From Ktedonospora formicarum (lineage in GTDB: Bacteria; Chloroflexota; Ktedonobacteria; Ktedonobacterales; Ktedonobacteraceae), in assembly GCF_016587355.1 (NCBI RefSeq), contig NZ_BNJF01000009.1, positions 245,451-309,450 of the forward strand: a stretch of DNA of 64,000 nucleotides. The letters are read 5' to 3'. Shown here piece after piece: positions 28,577-39,223 of the stretch. The notes under the pieces were generated by a model. That model did not search any database, was not told where the DNA came from, and saw only the letters and a program-made list of their open reading frames with translations. The translations under genes and the position numbers were made by a program. Every line of letters starts with the position of its first letter. The stretch's first letter is position 1.

Positions 28577-28801
28577 ATGAGCCAACCGCCGCACGCCCTG
28601 ACCGACTCCGAGTGGTCCCGACTGATCGCGCTGGTCGGGAGCAACGACCTCGACGGGATCAGGGACTTCTTCAAGGCGATGCCCACGGAGAGGTCCAACG
28701 CGATCCTCTTGCAACTCCTGACGAACATGGTGGGGGTCGTGGCACACCGCAGCCGGGTGGATGCCCTGGTGATCATGGACTTTCTCCGAGAGGTCCTTTG
28801 A
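28577..28801 (+). CDS. small GC-rich orphan protein
   Basis: This 74-residue protein starts MSQPPHALTDSEWSRLIAL and is predicted to be helical. I do not recognise it. Codons end overwhelmingly in G or C, unlike the AT-rich genes that follow. A weak GGAAGG lies ahead of the ATG. A small hairpin (GCCCCT/AGGGGC, 28814-28829) follows the stop. In composition it resembles the orphan genes at 2910 and 14906. Confidence 0.6.
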   Translation: MSQPPHALTDSEWSRLIALVGSNDLDGIRDFFKAMPTERSNAILLQLLTNMVGVVAHRSRVDALVIMDFLREVL

Positions 28802-28939
28802 GCGCCAAGGCTAGCCCCTCTGTAGGGGCGCGAGGGCACGTATAGAGCAAGGCATCGAGCAAGAAGAGCGTGGGTGGATTCGCGACGTGTACACGCCAAT
28901 CTGGCGCGTGCATGGCGCGGGCCACCCGCGTTCCGTGTT

Positions 28940-29347
28940 TTATGCATCAATAAGCGTCTTCAGATACGCTGCAAAGGCATTCATTTCTGCCTGATAGGCT
29001 TCAAGCTTCCGCTGTTTCTCCGACTCGGTAAAGAGGCTCGAAAACGCGCTCCCCTGGCTTCGTAAGCGGTAGCCGTGAAACGTAAGCGACCTATCGAAGT
29101 CTATCGTGTTTGATTGATAAAAGTGTTTCAGATATTCATAGAGCTGATGCTTTCCCTCAAGCTCAGGCTGTATATCTATCCAGGGATAGGGCAAGCCCCA
29201 CTCTATATGCCCTTCGCATGAGCCAGTCGTGTGAATACCTAGCACATTTAATGCCACAACAGTCGTGAGGATTCCATCATCAATCCCTTTGCCCAATTTG
29301 TCCGTTACATGCTCGAAGCGTGTAATCATTTCACTCCATTTCGACAT
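28940..29347 (-). CDS. hypothetical protein with SCEGH motif
   Basis: This protein of 135 residues starts at an ATG with AAGGAGG five bases upstream. An in-frame GTG two codons earlier is less well placed. The segment VALNVLGIHTTGSCEGHIEWGLPYPWIDI is distinctive, and I have the impression of a conserved uncharacterised family around it. Conserved Cys and His residues could bind a metal. There is no signal peptide. It converges with the small gene at 28577. Confidence 0.7.
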   Translation of the reverse strand: MSKWSEMITRFEHVTDKLGKGIDDGILTTVVALNVLGIHTTGSCEGHIEWGLPYPWIDIQPELEGKHQLYEYLKHFYQSNTIDFDRSLTFHGYRLRSQGSAFSSLFTESEKQRKLEAYQAEMNAFAAYLKTLIDA

Positions 29348-30190
29348 ATCCACCTCCTTCTACTTTATATTGTATGGAGGCAGGGCAAAAAGAAGAGGGA
29401 GCAATAAGGCTTTTGTCTTACGGTTCCCTTAAAAGGTACACTACAGCAACTATCTACGATGCTGGGACCGAGCCACAAATCAATGCCAACATTCTGATTG
29501 ACGAGAAGCATTCACGACGCTCGCCAGAACTGCCATTTCTTCTTGAATATTTTATGCCTTGTAGGTTGAAATGGCTTGCTCTCATGAGAGGAGACAGAAG
29601 CAGAAATGTTATCTAATATTTTGTTTTTCTATTTATGCTCTAAATATTTCCTTTTCTAACGTATATAGGTATGCATTGATGGGAAGAATATATAACAATC
29701 CAACACAGCGACATCTTAAAAGTTATCCCGCAATAAATCGAGCGATTCACCAATCAGAATTTGATGTTGGCGCATGATTAGCTATTGTTCCGAACGAACA
29801 AGAAAGGGATCTCTAACGAGTATGGAATCTTCGCATGATCATGAAGCTCAAGAGCCACTCAACCCAGTTACATCGGCTGAAACAGACTACTATCCGCTAG
29901 TTCAAGAGCGCAACAAGAGAGATCAGTTTCCTAAGCTGTCACCAGTCGCAAAGTAGCAGGCATTGGCTGCAAAAAAATATCAGACGCAGTGCAATAGGAT
30001 GCTCTCTACGTCTGAAGGGGACGCTATTGAATAAAGAACCGCTCCATTTGATAGAAGGGAAAGAGGAAAGTTCTCTGCTCAGAAATGAAGTCGGAACTAT
30101 CCTCTTGAAACTAAGGGTGATTTATTTAGTTAAAGTAGCATTTAACAAGTAAATACCATTTTTGGCGAATAAAATGAGAAAGTGTGTGCT
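29348..30190. other. AT-rich stretch without a convincing gene
   Basis: These roughly 840 bp hold only short frames with poor ribosome sites. One of 45-60 codons (ending 29956, charged, possibly starting at 29822) cannot be excluded. The composition drops in GC from here to about 33.3 kb, consistent with the TIR operon having arrived separately. Confidence 0.4.
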
Positions 30191-31195
30191 ATGGCAGAAA
30201 AGTCGTTGCAGCCTCTCGAACTTTTATATTGCTATGCGCACAAAGATCGTGCATTACGTGATGAACTGGATAGTCACCTGGCAGGATTACGTCGTGAGGG
30301 TCTCATTACCGTCTGGTATGATGGCGAAATTAGCCCTGGTGCTCCTAGGGAGCAAGAAACCAAAATTCACTTGGAGAGTGCTCATATAATACTTTTGCTG
30401 GTAAGTGCTCATTTTCTCAATTCAGACTATTGTTATAGCAAGGAAATGATATGCATCATTGAACGTCATCTGAAAAATGAAGCTCATGTTATCCCCATAC
30501 TTCTCCGTCCAGTTGATTGGAGCAATACTCCATTTAGTCAAATGCCAATGTTGCCATCTAATGCACGCCCTATTACTGTCTGGCAGAATCGTGATAGTGC
30601 ATTTGAAGATGTCGCGAAAGGTATTCATCGAGTAGTAGATGCATTGCTTCAACGTCAATCACCTAGTGATGTCATGAAACATGCAAATTACTTTGTTACG
30701 CAGAATACCGCTAGAATATCTTTAAAATCAATAGAAGCTGTAATTCATATAATCGACGATTTTATTGTGCCACCACCTTGGTCAAGCAGAGCAGAAATTC
30801 ATTTTTCAATAACAAATCTCTCCAACAAAAAGACATTTAAACTTGCAAAACTTGTATTGCATATCCATGAGCGAAATCCAATAGAAAAAGTACGACTAAA
30901 AAAACCAGGCGCTCCTTTTCGCGAATATGATCTTTTTGCTGATATAGCCGATTCCGATGAAATAGATCTACTCAAGGGAACAAACACACAATTTGTAATT
31001 GGCCCGAGAGAAACTGAAGCTTTCCGCCTTTCACTTGAAACTTCGGAAGGATTTCTCTATCTTTGTCAACTCTCTTGCCGTCTAGATAATCTCATAGAAA
31101 ATAATCAGTCATGGATAGAGGGAAATCCCTTTCAGTTAGAGCATCCTATCCGTTCCATAGATGTCCTTCGTGCCAGAAAAAGGAACAAAACATGA
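30191..31195 (+). CDS. TIR-domain protein
   Basis: This 334-residue protein has a bacterial TIR domain in residues of about 8-145: LELLYCYAHKDRALRDELDSHL (strand A/helix A), GEISPGAPREQETKIHLESAHIILLLVSAHFL (BB loop to strand D), and YCYSKEM with the candidate catalytic Glu (E85). Many bacterial TIR domains cleave NAD+ in anti-phage defence. The C-terminal 170 residues look like a beta-sandwich (EIHFSITNLSNKKTFKLAKLVLHIHE), perhaps a sensing or assembly domain. The stop overlaps the next start (ATGA), so the CpXC-TPR protein is a coupled partner. The start has only a weak ribosome site. Confidence 0.85.
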   Translation: MAEKSLQPLELLYCYAHKDRALRDELDSHLAGLRREGLITVWYDGEISPGAPREQETKIHLESAHIILLLVSAHFLNSDYCYSKEMICIIERHLKNEAHVIPILLRPVDWSNTPFSQMPMLPSNARPITVWQNRDSAFEDVAKGIHRVVDALLQRQSPSDVMKHANYFVTQNTARISLKSIEAVIHIIDDFIVPPPWSSRAEIHFSITNLSNKKTFKLAKLVLHIHERNPIEKVRLKKPGAPFREYDLFADIADSDEIDLLKGTNTQFVIGPRETEAFRLSLETSEGFLYLCQLSCRLDNLIENNQSWIEGNPFQLEHPIRSIDVLRARKRNKT

Positions 31196-33045
31196 AAACT
31201 AAAATGGATCTTACCTGTCCAAATTGTAACGCTTCATTTGAGGCTGACTATTCTCCACAGATTGATGCAGTTGCATTTCCAAACCTGGTGCAGTCAGTAA
31301 TTGCCGGAACGCTGAATATGTTTGCTTGCCCCAAGTGTGGACGACGGTTTTTCCAGAAAGTGCCATGTGTTTACTGGCATGAAAATTGGGTGGGTGTTGT
31401 GTTAGAAATGGGATCACAAATTTCGGCGGAAGATGCTATTAGACGATCAAATCATCTTTTATATATCACTCAGCCTGAAAGAAGGAATTTACCATCTGAG
31501 GCACGCATTTTGGGTAATTGGGATGATTTGGTTACACTACTTCAAAATCCCCAATCTGGTGCTTATGCCCAACAATTAGCAGATCTAGCGTTTCGTAGCT
31601 GGGTTGAAGAAACCACAATATTAGTCTCTATTTCAGATGCATTCCTAAAGGCTGAAATGCCAGAATACGCTTTCTGGGTATATGCATTTATGATAAACTA
31701 TATCCCCGATCTCTACTTTAATTCAGCTGTACAGGAAATTTTGGCGATAACTGCGCTGGAAGCGGGAAATAAGCTTTTACCACTTAGCAACAATGGGCAA
31801 TCCGTTGAGCAGGAGCTAGAAAGGATTGAGCAACGTGCCGGATCTTTGATCCCGAATGTCGATCGTTCTGAACGTTATAACCTTGTTTGGTATATTCCAG
31901 TTCCTCCAGATAGTGATGGGTTGATAGAACTAAAAACCTCCATAATAGACAAACCTGTTTCACCGTTTGAACAAGCATTGGGAAGGTTTCTAACCATTTT
32001 TCTCATCTTTCAGGCTCAAAAGCTACTTCCATCAGAAGACGAAGAAATCGAATCATTTCGTCCTTTGATAACACAGCTTTTTTTACAAAGCTGGGAGAAG
32101 ATTAGTAGGAAAGAACAACTAGACCTTGAAAAATTGTCTAAACAATTAGTTGGTAGTAGCTTGATTAATGACTCTAAACTTCCCCTAAAGGATGAACGGA
32201 ATACTGGGATGCCAGCACAGAAAACATCCGAGCAATGGAGAGATGAGGGAGATACTCTCAGAGAACTTCATCGGTATGAAGAGGCTCTTTTTGCTTATGA
32301 ACAAGCTATTCGCCTTGATTCTGATGATGTGGATGCCTATATCAATAAGGGGAATATTTTTGGTCGACTCCAACAGTATGAAGAGGCTCTAGCGGCTTAT
32401 ACGCAAGCTGTCCGCGTTGATCCAAACTCTGCTTTGGCTTATTATAACCAGGGTTACGCACTCCACCTTTGTGGTCGATACAAAGAAGCGTTAGTTTCTT
32501 ATGACCACGCCATTCGCCTCGATCCTAGTGATACGGGTTTTTTGATCAACAAAGGAAGTGCTCTTAGTGACCTCCAACTCCACAAAGAGGCTTTGGCAAC
32601 CTATGAGCAAGCTATATCTATTGACCCCAACTGCATCTCTGCTTATTACAATAAGGGTCAAACTCTTGGAACTCTTGAACGTTATCAGGAAGCGGTTATA
32701 GCATTTGATCAAGTTATTCGTTTGGACCCATATATGCAAGCCGCTTACAGACAGAAAGGTGGCGCTCTTTCCCAACTTCAACATTATAAAGAAGCTTTGA
32801 GCGCCTACGAACAAGCTGTATATCTTGACTCGAAAGATTTTGCTGCTGTGACAATGAAAGGGTTTACCCTTTGGACACTTGGTCGCCGTAAAGAAGCTTT
32901 GGTTGCCTTTGAAGCTGCTCTTCGTCTTAATTCCAACGACGCCAGCCTTCACCAGGCTAAAGGAACTCTCCTTGAAGAACTAGGAAGATCGCGAGAAGCG
33001 CGACAAGCCTACACATTGGCCAGGAAGTTAGGTTATCACGAGTAA
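31192..33045 (+). CDS. CpXC-domain / TPR-repeat protein
   Basis: This 617-residue protein opens with a CpXC-type zinc domain: CPNC at 9-12 and CPKC at 46-49, continuing to about residue 200. A helical middle follows. From about residue 346 to the end there are eight consecutive 34-residue TPR units (pattern GxxLxxLxRYxEALxAYxQAIxLDP). TPRs make a peptide-binding superhelix. It is translationally coupled to the TIR gene, which suggests that it senses a trigger or scaffolds the TIR effector. I do not know of a named defence system with this exact pair. Confidence 0.85.
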   Translation: MKTKMDLTCPNCNASFEADYSPQIDAVAFPNLVQSVIAGTLNMFACPKCGRRFFQKVPCVYWHENWVGVVLEMGSQISAEDAIRRSNHLLYITQPERRNLPSEARILGNWDDLVTLLQNPQSGAYAQQLADLAFRSWVEETTILVSISDAFLKAEMPEYAFWVYAFMINYIPDLYFNSAVQEILAITALEAGNKLLPLSNNGQSVEQELERIEQRAGSLIPNVDRSERYNLVWYIPVPPDSDGLIELKTSIIDKPVSPFEQALGRFLTIFLIFQAQKLLPSEDEEIESFRPLITQLFLQSWEKISRKEQLDLEKLSKQLVGSSLINDSKLPLKDERNTGMPAQKTSEQWRDEGDTLRELHRYEEALFAYEQAIRLDSDDVDAYINKGNIFGRLQQYEEALAAYTQAVRVDPNSALAYYNQGYALHLCGRYKEALVSYDHAIRLDPSDTGFLINKGSALSDLQLHKEALATYEQAISIDPNCISAYYNKGQTLGTLERYQEAVIAFDQVIRLDPYMQAAYRQKGGALSQLQHYKEALSAYEQAVYLDSKDFAAVTMKGFTLWTLGRRKEALVAFEAALRLNSNDASLHQAKGTLLEELGRSREARQAYTLARKLGYHE

Positions 33046-33324
33046 AGCGCAAATTGTATGGGCGCGTTATTCATCCATAAATGTGTATAAGTACCAGAAT
33101 AAGGAACAGGGAAGGACTGGATAGTTGTAAGGACACATGACCAAACACATGCCCATCTCAAGAGTCTTCCGAATGTAAAATATGTATTTTTACATACGCA
33201 CGATCATCATATGATATATTCTCTGCTACAATTCCTTTGGTTGACTTATACTTGCGAAAGAGGAGTGGGTCCTCAACGAGGAGTTCTTGTAATGCTTGCT
33301 CTGATAAGGCAAGTGTATCTGCTT

Positions 33325-34648
33325 CAATTAATGTAGTAAAACATATGCAAGCATAGCTCTATCACATCTTTTGTTGTTGCTGCTTCACTCCCAACTGCCT
33401 CAATACCGGAGTATTTTTGGGCTTACGTCAAGTCCACAGCCAAGTTTACGTCACGTCCAAGCCAGTACCGTTGACGACTTGATCAATCTGCCCGATCAAG
33501 CGAAGGGCTTCGCGTAGGATGTTCAGGCCTGCGTTATGATCGCGATCCTGTGGGAACTGGTAATACGCACAATGTGGGTTTTGGCAAAGAAGAATGCGAT
33601 CAGAGAGTGTCATGTCCTCCCATTTCCATCCGCACGCATGACAGGTTTTGGTGGAGGGAAAGAAGCGTCCGACCTGGATGACCTGTCCACTGCGCTGCTC
33701 GACTTTCCTTCTCAGCAGGTTCAGGAATTTGCCCAGTGCAGCATCCGAGAACGAGCGAGCAAGCTTGCGATGCTTGAGCAGCCCTTTGAGGTTGAGGTTT
33801 TCAATGCCAATGATCCCATAACAATTCGCGAGCCTGGTGGTCAGTTTCTGGAGCACATCATCGCGCATGCACGTAATGCGATAGTGGAGTCGTGCCACCT
33901 GACGTCGCGCTTTCTCCCGGTTTTTTGACCCGCTTTTGCGGCGATGCAGTCGTTTGTTGGCCTGACGCAGTTCTTTGAGTGCCGTTTTGAGGAAGGCTTG
34001 GTTCTCGACTCCCTCTCCGGTACTCAAGGTGGCCAATCGGTTCAAGCCAACATCGATGCCCACTGCTGGTTTTCGCTTCTCAGGCATCATATCTGGCATT
34101 TCTACCGTAAAACTCATGAACCACCAGTCTGCCGTGCGGGTCACACGTGCTCCTGTGACCTTTCCTTTGAAGCGCAGCTGCTCTGACATATTCACCCAAC
34201 CGAGCTTAGGAATCCAGACATGGTGATCTTTGAACTCGAATTGATCGTTGGCCAGATAAAAGCTCGGTTTACTTCTTTTCTTGCTTTTGAAGCGTGGACG
34301 TCGCGCCTTGCCTTCAAAAAAGGCGGTAAAGGCTTTTCCCAGGTCCAGGAAGGGCTGATCAGAGGCATTCTTCGTCACTTCCCACGTCCAGGGGAACTGC
34401 TCACGTCGGATCTCATTGAACTGTTTTTTGAGCTTCAAGGCAGTCGGTTTCTCACCGGCTTCATATTGCCGATTCCACTCTGCCAGCGCCCAATTCCACA
34501 CGAAGCGTGCGGTACCCACGGCTTTGGCAAAATACGTGGCTTGCTCAGGTGTGGGATGAAGTCTGATCTTATGGGCGCGAATCATACGGTTCTGCTCTTT
34601 CCCCTGCCTCACATTTTCTCAAGTATAGAACAAGCGTTCCCATCTGTC
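33325..34648 (-). mobile_element. intact IS605/IS1341-type tnpB element
   Basis: The ends match those of the intron-bearing element at 22373-27478: right end from CAATTAATGTAGTAAAACAT, left end near CATCTGTC. It contains only tnpB. The 3' portion between the stop and 33325, about 120 bp, is where the family's omega RNA is expected. Boundaries come from comparing the two copies. Confidence 0.8.
33446..34585 (-). CDS. tnpB: TnpB RNA-guided nuclease (intact)
   Basis: This protein of 379 residues is counted from MIRAHKIRLHPTPEQ. An upstream in-frame extension of nine residues is possible. All RuvC motifs are present: AVGIDVGLNRLATLSTG (Asp), GIIGIENLNLKGLL (Glu), zinc ribbon CHACGWKW...LCQNPHC, and QDRDHNAGLNIL (Asp). 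TnpB cuts DNA guided by an RNA from the element's right end, beside a short target motif. It is the same subfamily as the intron-split copy at 22-27 kb and only distantly related to the large TnpB at 190-1905. Confidence 0.92.
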   Translation of the reverse strand: MIRAHKIRLHPTPEQATYFAKAVGTARFVWNWALAEWNRQYEAGEKPTALKLKKQFNEIRREQFPWTWEVTKNASDQPFLDLGKAFTAFFEGKARRPRFKSKKRSKPSFYLANDQFEFKDHHVWIPKLGWVNMSEQLRFKGKVTGARVTRTADWWFMSFTVEMPDMMPEKRKPAVGIDVGLNRLATLSTGEGVENQAFLKTALKELRQANKRLHRRKSGSKNREKARRQVARLHYRITCMRDDVLQKLTTRLANCYGIIGIENLNLKGLLKHRKLARSFSDAALGKFLNLLRRKVEQRSGQVIQVGRFFPSTKTCHACGWKWEDMTLSDRILLCQNPHCAYYQFPQDRDHNAGLNILREALRLIGQIDQVVNGTGLDVT

Positions 34649-34849
34649 AAGCAGCCCAAAAGCGTGGTGTCTTGCCCATGATTGATCCCTTTTTCACATT
34701 TTTTCGGAAACAGTTACGTTCTCTTTCATGTTTACAATGGATCACACAGACCAAATTTCAAAATTGTAACATATAAGGGAAGTAGTTGAGCGGCGAGTAG
34801 ATGAAGTTCTATAAGTACTAGCCGTGGCCTTATAGAGAGGATAAGTCGA

Positions 34850-35984
34850 GATGAGCGAATATCAACGATACGAATTCATGACCAGCGATCGACCACTGAC
34901 ACGGGCACAACTCGATGCGGTCAATGCCCTTTCTAGTCATATCGAGGCATCTTTCACCCATGCCCTCATTGAATATCAGTGGGGAAACTTCAAGCACGAC
35001 CCCATCAAAGTGCTCTACACCTTTTTTGATGGCTTTCTGTATTGGGCCAACTGGGGCTCGCCCGAACTGGCTTTGCGTTTCCCGCATGGAATCTTGCCAG
35101 CCGAACTCATCAATGGTTATGATCTTGATGAGTTCGTCACGTTCACCCGGCACCCAGATTATGATATCCTTGATATCCACTTTGGTGAGATGGAGGGTCC
35201 TGACGAGTGGATTGACTATGAACTGGGATCACTTATCAGCATTCGCGACGAATTGATGGATGGCGACCTGCGATCGCTCTATGTTGTCTGGTTGGCCAGT
35301 CAGCGCATGATGGGAAACGGCGATGAAGAAGAGGACGATGAAATCAATGTACCACTAGTTCCGCCCGCCTTTAGCAAGTTAACAGCAGCGCAGCAAGCAT
35401 TGGCGGAATTGTTACAGGTGCCGCAAGAACTCCTTGCTGCTGCGGCTCAACATAGCCAAGCGACCACACCATCGACTGACGATGATGTTGCCGCCTGGGT
35501 CAAGTTGCTGCCCCCAGATCGCTGTAGCGATTATCTGGTTCGATTAGTACACAATGAGCTGGGTCTGAGCCGCCTGCTTGTCAAGGAGTTACGCGAACTG
35601 AATCCTCGCAAAGCCAGCCCAAAATTTCCAAGAGGTGAGCGTGTTCCTTATGCCACCCTCTTCGCCGAAAGTAGGACCATAAAGGCTCGGCAGGAACGCG
35701 AGGAACGTAAACGGCGGCAGGAGATTCATCAGCAGCACCTCCAAGATATTTATGATCACCAGGATAACTACTGGCACCAGGTCGATCAGGCGGTGGCACG
35801 TGGTTCAGGCGCAGGTTACGACGAAGCTGTTCGCGTCTTGATCGAATTGCGTGAGACCGCCAGCCACTTCCAGAAAAACCAGGAGTTTCAAGAGCGTTTC
35901 TCGGCCTGGGTCCAGCCACACCTGCGTCGTCCCGCCTTTGTCAAACGCTTGCAAGACCGCACGTTTGCGTTGCCAGAAAGGTAA
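34850..35984 (+). CDS. hypothetical protein, usual partner of a SWIM zinc-finger protein
   Basis: This 377-residue protein starts MSEYQRYEFMTSDRPLTRAQLDAVNALSSH. I recall this N-terminus (YEF...DRPLT...YHWGxFKxDP) from a widespread uncharacterised family found beside SWIM zinc-finger proteins. Residues of about 265-310 are highly charged (RQEREERKRRQEIHQQHLQ), a likely coiled coil. A genuine remnant of the SWIM partner's C-terminus lies 350 bp downstream (36334-36555), so this was probably a two-gene operon broken by an insertion. Function is unknown. Confidence 0.75.
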
Positions 35985-36053
35985 ATGTTGGTCCATGCCG
36001 ATACAGAAGAAAGCGGCGAAACGTTTTTCTGCCCAGATGCAATGGCTCTTTCC

Positions 36054-36186
36054 CGTTATCCGAAACTTACCCAAATAAGGACAAGCCATATCTGGTGTTC
36101 GGTTCCTGCTTCAACGAACAACCTGCCTAGTTTCCCAGGTCTTACAGGGTCTCCACAGGCGTACATTCCGACGTAACTCGCCGTAC
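36054..36186 (-). repeat. solo right-end repeat (omega-RNA-like / MITE), copy 1
   Basis: About 133 bp match 37700-37833 closely. Read on the minus strand it contains GTTGTTCGTTGAAGCAGGAA, a motif often seen at the right end of IS1341-type tnpB elements. Both copies end sharply at the same base (GGGTAAGTTTCGGATAACG on the minus strand). It lies between a gene and the remnant of its operon partner, so its arrival, or that of a larger element, may have caused the deletion. Confidence 0.65.
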
Positions 36187-36333
36187 TAGCAAGAAGTAGA
36201 GCAGATGAGTCAAGGGCATTAAATGTCTACAAATGGCAAGAAATGTTCATAGTTCAAGAAGCTGTGATCATCCCTCTCTCATCATTTTGTTCATCGGTGG
36301 TTGCCAGTCTAAAAAAGAGAAGAAGGACTTGGT

Positions 36334-36555
36334 GAAATTCTGAACCTTGCAAAAATCAAGCTTGTGGTCCAAAGACTCATTGATGGGCGCGGACGGGAAA
36401 ATTATCAGCAAGCGACAGGCTACTTGGCTCGGATCAAGCGCTTGTATCAGAAGCAGGGACAGGATACGGCATGGGAGAGGTATATTACCAACCTGCGGAA
36501 CAGTAACAAGAGTTTATGAGCTTTGAAAGAAGAATTAGACAAAAGAGGTCTTTAA
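36334..36555 (+). pseudogene. C-terminal remnant of SWIM zinc-finger protein
   Basis: The frame reads EILNLAKIKLVVQRLIDGRG, then GYLARIKRLYQKQGQDTAW and LRNSNKSL, a stop (TGA at 36517), then ALKEELDKRGL. This matches the helical tail I associate with SWIM-domain proteins encoded next to the family of the 34850 gene. The rest of the gene, including the SWIM motif, is missing. One nonsense codon breaks the tail. Confidence 0.6.
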
Positions 36556-36614
36556 TAGAGATACTGAAGACCTGTGCGTTCGCTACGCGTGACCAGGGAA
36601 AGTGAGGAGAAAGA

Positions 36615-37079
36615 ATGGTCAAACGGAAGAAGAAAGCCACGGCACAACTCGGCAAACAACCACCTCGTTACCGCTTCTTTCTTAATCCGTACCAGGATAT
36701 GCGGTGGACAAAGTGTCCGCAATGCGACAACAAGATGCATCAGCGAAAGCTGCCGCTCGTCATCCATGTCGATCCAATGCAAGTGCTCTCTCTCAACAAA
36801 ATATGCCGCTATTGCCCACACTGTGATCTGCTTATTGCACATCAAGACGATGTGGAACATTTTCTTGCCATCTTTTTCAGTGAGCAAAAGCCAGAAGTCG
36901 TTGGCAATGATTATCTGGTACTTGGAACACTCGACAAGCCAGTATGGAAACAGGGGACACAGCAACAAATGACCTTGCAGGAAATGCTTGAGGCGCTACA
37001 TGATTTCAAGGAAGTAGTCACATTCAAACTGACCGGTGGTTGGGTCAGAGACGAGGCGAAACCCTCCGAAAAACCTTGA
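36615..37079 (+). CDS. hypothetical protein with paired zinc-ribbon cysteines
   Basis: This 154-residue protein starts with a basic stretch (MVKRKKKATAQ) and has two CxxC pairs: CPQC near residue 34 and CPHC near 68, a probable zinc ribbon. The segment between, and the following helix (DDVEHFLAIFFSE), are compact, and the tail is charged. GAGGAGAAAG lies just before the ATG. I do not recognise the family. It follows the SWIM remnant directly and may once have been in the same operon. Confidence 0.7.
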   Translation: MVKRKKKATAQLGKQPPRYRFFLNPYQDMRWTKCPQCDNKMHQRKLPLVIHVDPMQVLSLNKICRYCPHCDLLIAHQDDVEHFLAIFFSEQKPEVVGNDYLVLGTLDKPVWKQGTQQQMTLQEMLEALHDFKEVVTFKLTGGWVRDEAKPSEKP

Positions 37080-37169
37080 GCAATCAGCGTCTCTCCGCCT
37101 GGAGAAGCCAAGAGAAAAAGCGTCAAAAAGAAAATATCTCTGCGCGTCTCTTTCATCACAAAGGCTGAG

Positions 37170-37697
37170 TCAGAGACCCTGCGCCTGAAGGGCGAGGGCT
37201 TGTCCCTCGTCGGAAGACGGAGACAGGAGGCCGTCTGAGGGCGGCCCACCAGCCAAGGATGTGCCGAGGCTGGCAAGGTGTTTCTCAGCAATGTTGCGAG
37301 AGGCGTTCACATCAGCATGCACACTGAACCCACAGACACGACAGAGGAAGAGGCTTTGAGAACGACGATTCTGACGCGCCTGATGTCCACAACGCGAGCA
37401 GGTCTGGCTGGTGTGGCGAGGGTCCACCTTCACCACACTGATGCCCTTCTCCCTTGCGCATGCGAGCACGAGCGCGAATATGCGTCAGGTTCTCAAGCAC
37501 GATAGTCGAACCAGGAGTGGCGTTCTCTACGATGCGTTTGCAGAGGACATGGTCATGGTCTTTGCGTTGCCGAAACCGTTTGCCAGAGAGCCTGCGCAGG
37601 TGGCGCTTCGCGCTCTTGGTGCCTTTGGCTTGCAGCTTGCGACGCAGACGGAAGAGACGGCGCTCTTGCTCTTTCCAGCGCCGCTTGCCCAAGAAGT
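37170..37697 (-). pseudogene. tnpB C-terminal fragment, frameshifted
   Basis: The first frame gives FLGKRRWKEQERRLFRLRRKLQAKGTKSAKRHLRRLSG and IVLENLTHIRARARMRKG (RuvC Glu). A second frame then gives VVKVDPRHTSQTCSRCGHQARQNRR, the zinc ribbon, and HADVNASRNIAEKHL (last Asp). About 50-60 residues are lost at the frame change near 37460. The N-terminal half lies at 39240-39849, beyond the repeat block and the ISAs1 element. The two halves are probably one gene split by nested insertions. Confidence 0.8.
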
Positions 37698-37699
37698 GC

Positions 37700-37833
37700 C
37701 GTTATCCGAAACTTACCCAAATAGGGACAAGCCATATCTGGCGTTCGGTTCCTGCTTCAACGAACAACTTGCCTGGATATACCAGGTCTTACAGGATCTC
37801 CACAGGCGTCCATTCCGGTGTAACTCACCGTAC
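37700..37833 (-). repeat. right-end repeat (omega-RNA-like / MITE), copy 2
   Basis: This is the second copy of the block at 36054-36186. It directly abuts the tnpB C-terminal fragment, at a point where the N-terminal fragment's frame would otherwise continue. It may therefore be one end of a small element that inserted into this tnpB. Confidence 0.65.
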
Positions 37834-37889
37834 GAGGGACAATTATAGCAGAAACGAGGGAAGAACGCAAGAGCAACAGATGTCAACGG

Positions 37890-39223
37890 CAGGGCTTTCC
37901 AATTCTAATAAACGGAACATTGCCCAGTGAGAAGAAGATTGAGAGCCTGATCCAGATGAGCATCCAAGAAGCGCATCTGGCGAGCGACATTGCGAACCCC
38001 AAGGTGATCCATAAGGCTTAATGCCGTACTATTGAGCTGAGCAAGCAGGCTGGGAACTGAGCCAGTGCGCGTCTGGCAGCTATCTTCGCCTAGGGAGACA
38101 TCTCGTCGATAATGGAGGCGATTTTCAATGGCCCAATGCGCCCTGATAAGCTCAAGTATTCGTGCAGGAGGAGCCTGACGTAACGAGAGACTGCTGATCC
38201 CGTACACCACCTCGTGGCGCATCTTGCCTGACTTGAGAAGGCGTGTCGTTCGTTGGAGGCGAAAAACCTGTTCAATACCGACCCAATCTCTGCCAAACCA
38301 CTCATTGAGATCTGGACTACAGAGGAGTTGGCGATGTTCCAACCGCCCATGACCCTTGCTCCAGGTCTCTGCCTGCTGCCAGCGCCGCCGATCAGGGAAG
38401 GGATCATCCAGCAGATCCGCAATGTCCTCTCGCAGCGTCGGCTGGTTGCCTTTGGCGATGAGGAGGTAGTCCCCTCCCAACTGCTGCACCAGAGCACACA
38501 ATGCCCGTTGCGTGTGCATAGCATCCAGTGTCAGAATGCGTCCACTCACGCAGGTAGAGGTCAACAAGGGTTTGAGGGCGCTGATTTCGTTCTCTTTCTC
38601 CCCCACGTTGCAATGCCACAGCACCGTGCCCGTTGCCACCTCATAACAACTGAGTTGATGTACAGGATGAGCCCCTTGGGTGGTCCCTCTCAACGTTTTG
38701 CCATCAATGGCAATGTGAGCATGATCCGCTTGGGCAGATGGGGTGTGTAAGCGACTTGGTTCCTCCCCACAGCGGCTTTGGGCCTCCCACCGGGTGAAAA
38801 AGGCTGAAAGCAGCACGTCGAGGTGCTTGTCATCTACTCTTGCGAGCACATTGCAGTAGGTCATCTGGCATGGCATCTTCTCCCGACGCAGCCCGAAGCG
38901 CTGTGCGAGAACCCCTCCGCGATGACGAATCCATTCGGTGGCTCCACTCAGGGTCTTTTGCCCTGCCAACTTGGCGAGCACAAGGAGCGAGAGAATCAAG
39001 GCGAGTTCGTAGCGCTTCCCTTGTCCTCTTCTCTTGTCTGAAAGTGCTTGTAAGCTCTGATAAAGCGAGGTCACTGGAACTCTCTCAGGATCCTCTTCGG
39101 CTCGCGCTGTTAGCGTCCATATGTTATAGTCCATGCAGAGTTTTCCTTTGTAGGTCTTGGTTTTTGTATTCTACAAGGAAAGCTCTTCTTTTTCACCTCC
39201 TCTTCTAGAATTGGAAAGCCCTG
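37890..39223 (-). mobile_element. complete ISAs1-family insertion sequence
   Basis: Perfect 18-bp terminal inverted repeats (CAGGGCTTTCCAATTCTA at 37890-37907 and its complement at 39206-39223) enclose 1334 bp with one transposase gene. The direct repeat ATGTCAACGG flanks both sides (37880-37889 and 39224-39233), a 10-bp target duplication within the family's range. The duplication is still exact, which implies a fairly recent insertion. Confidence 0.95.
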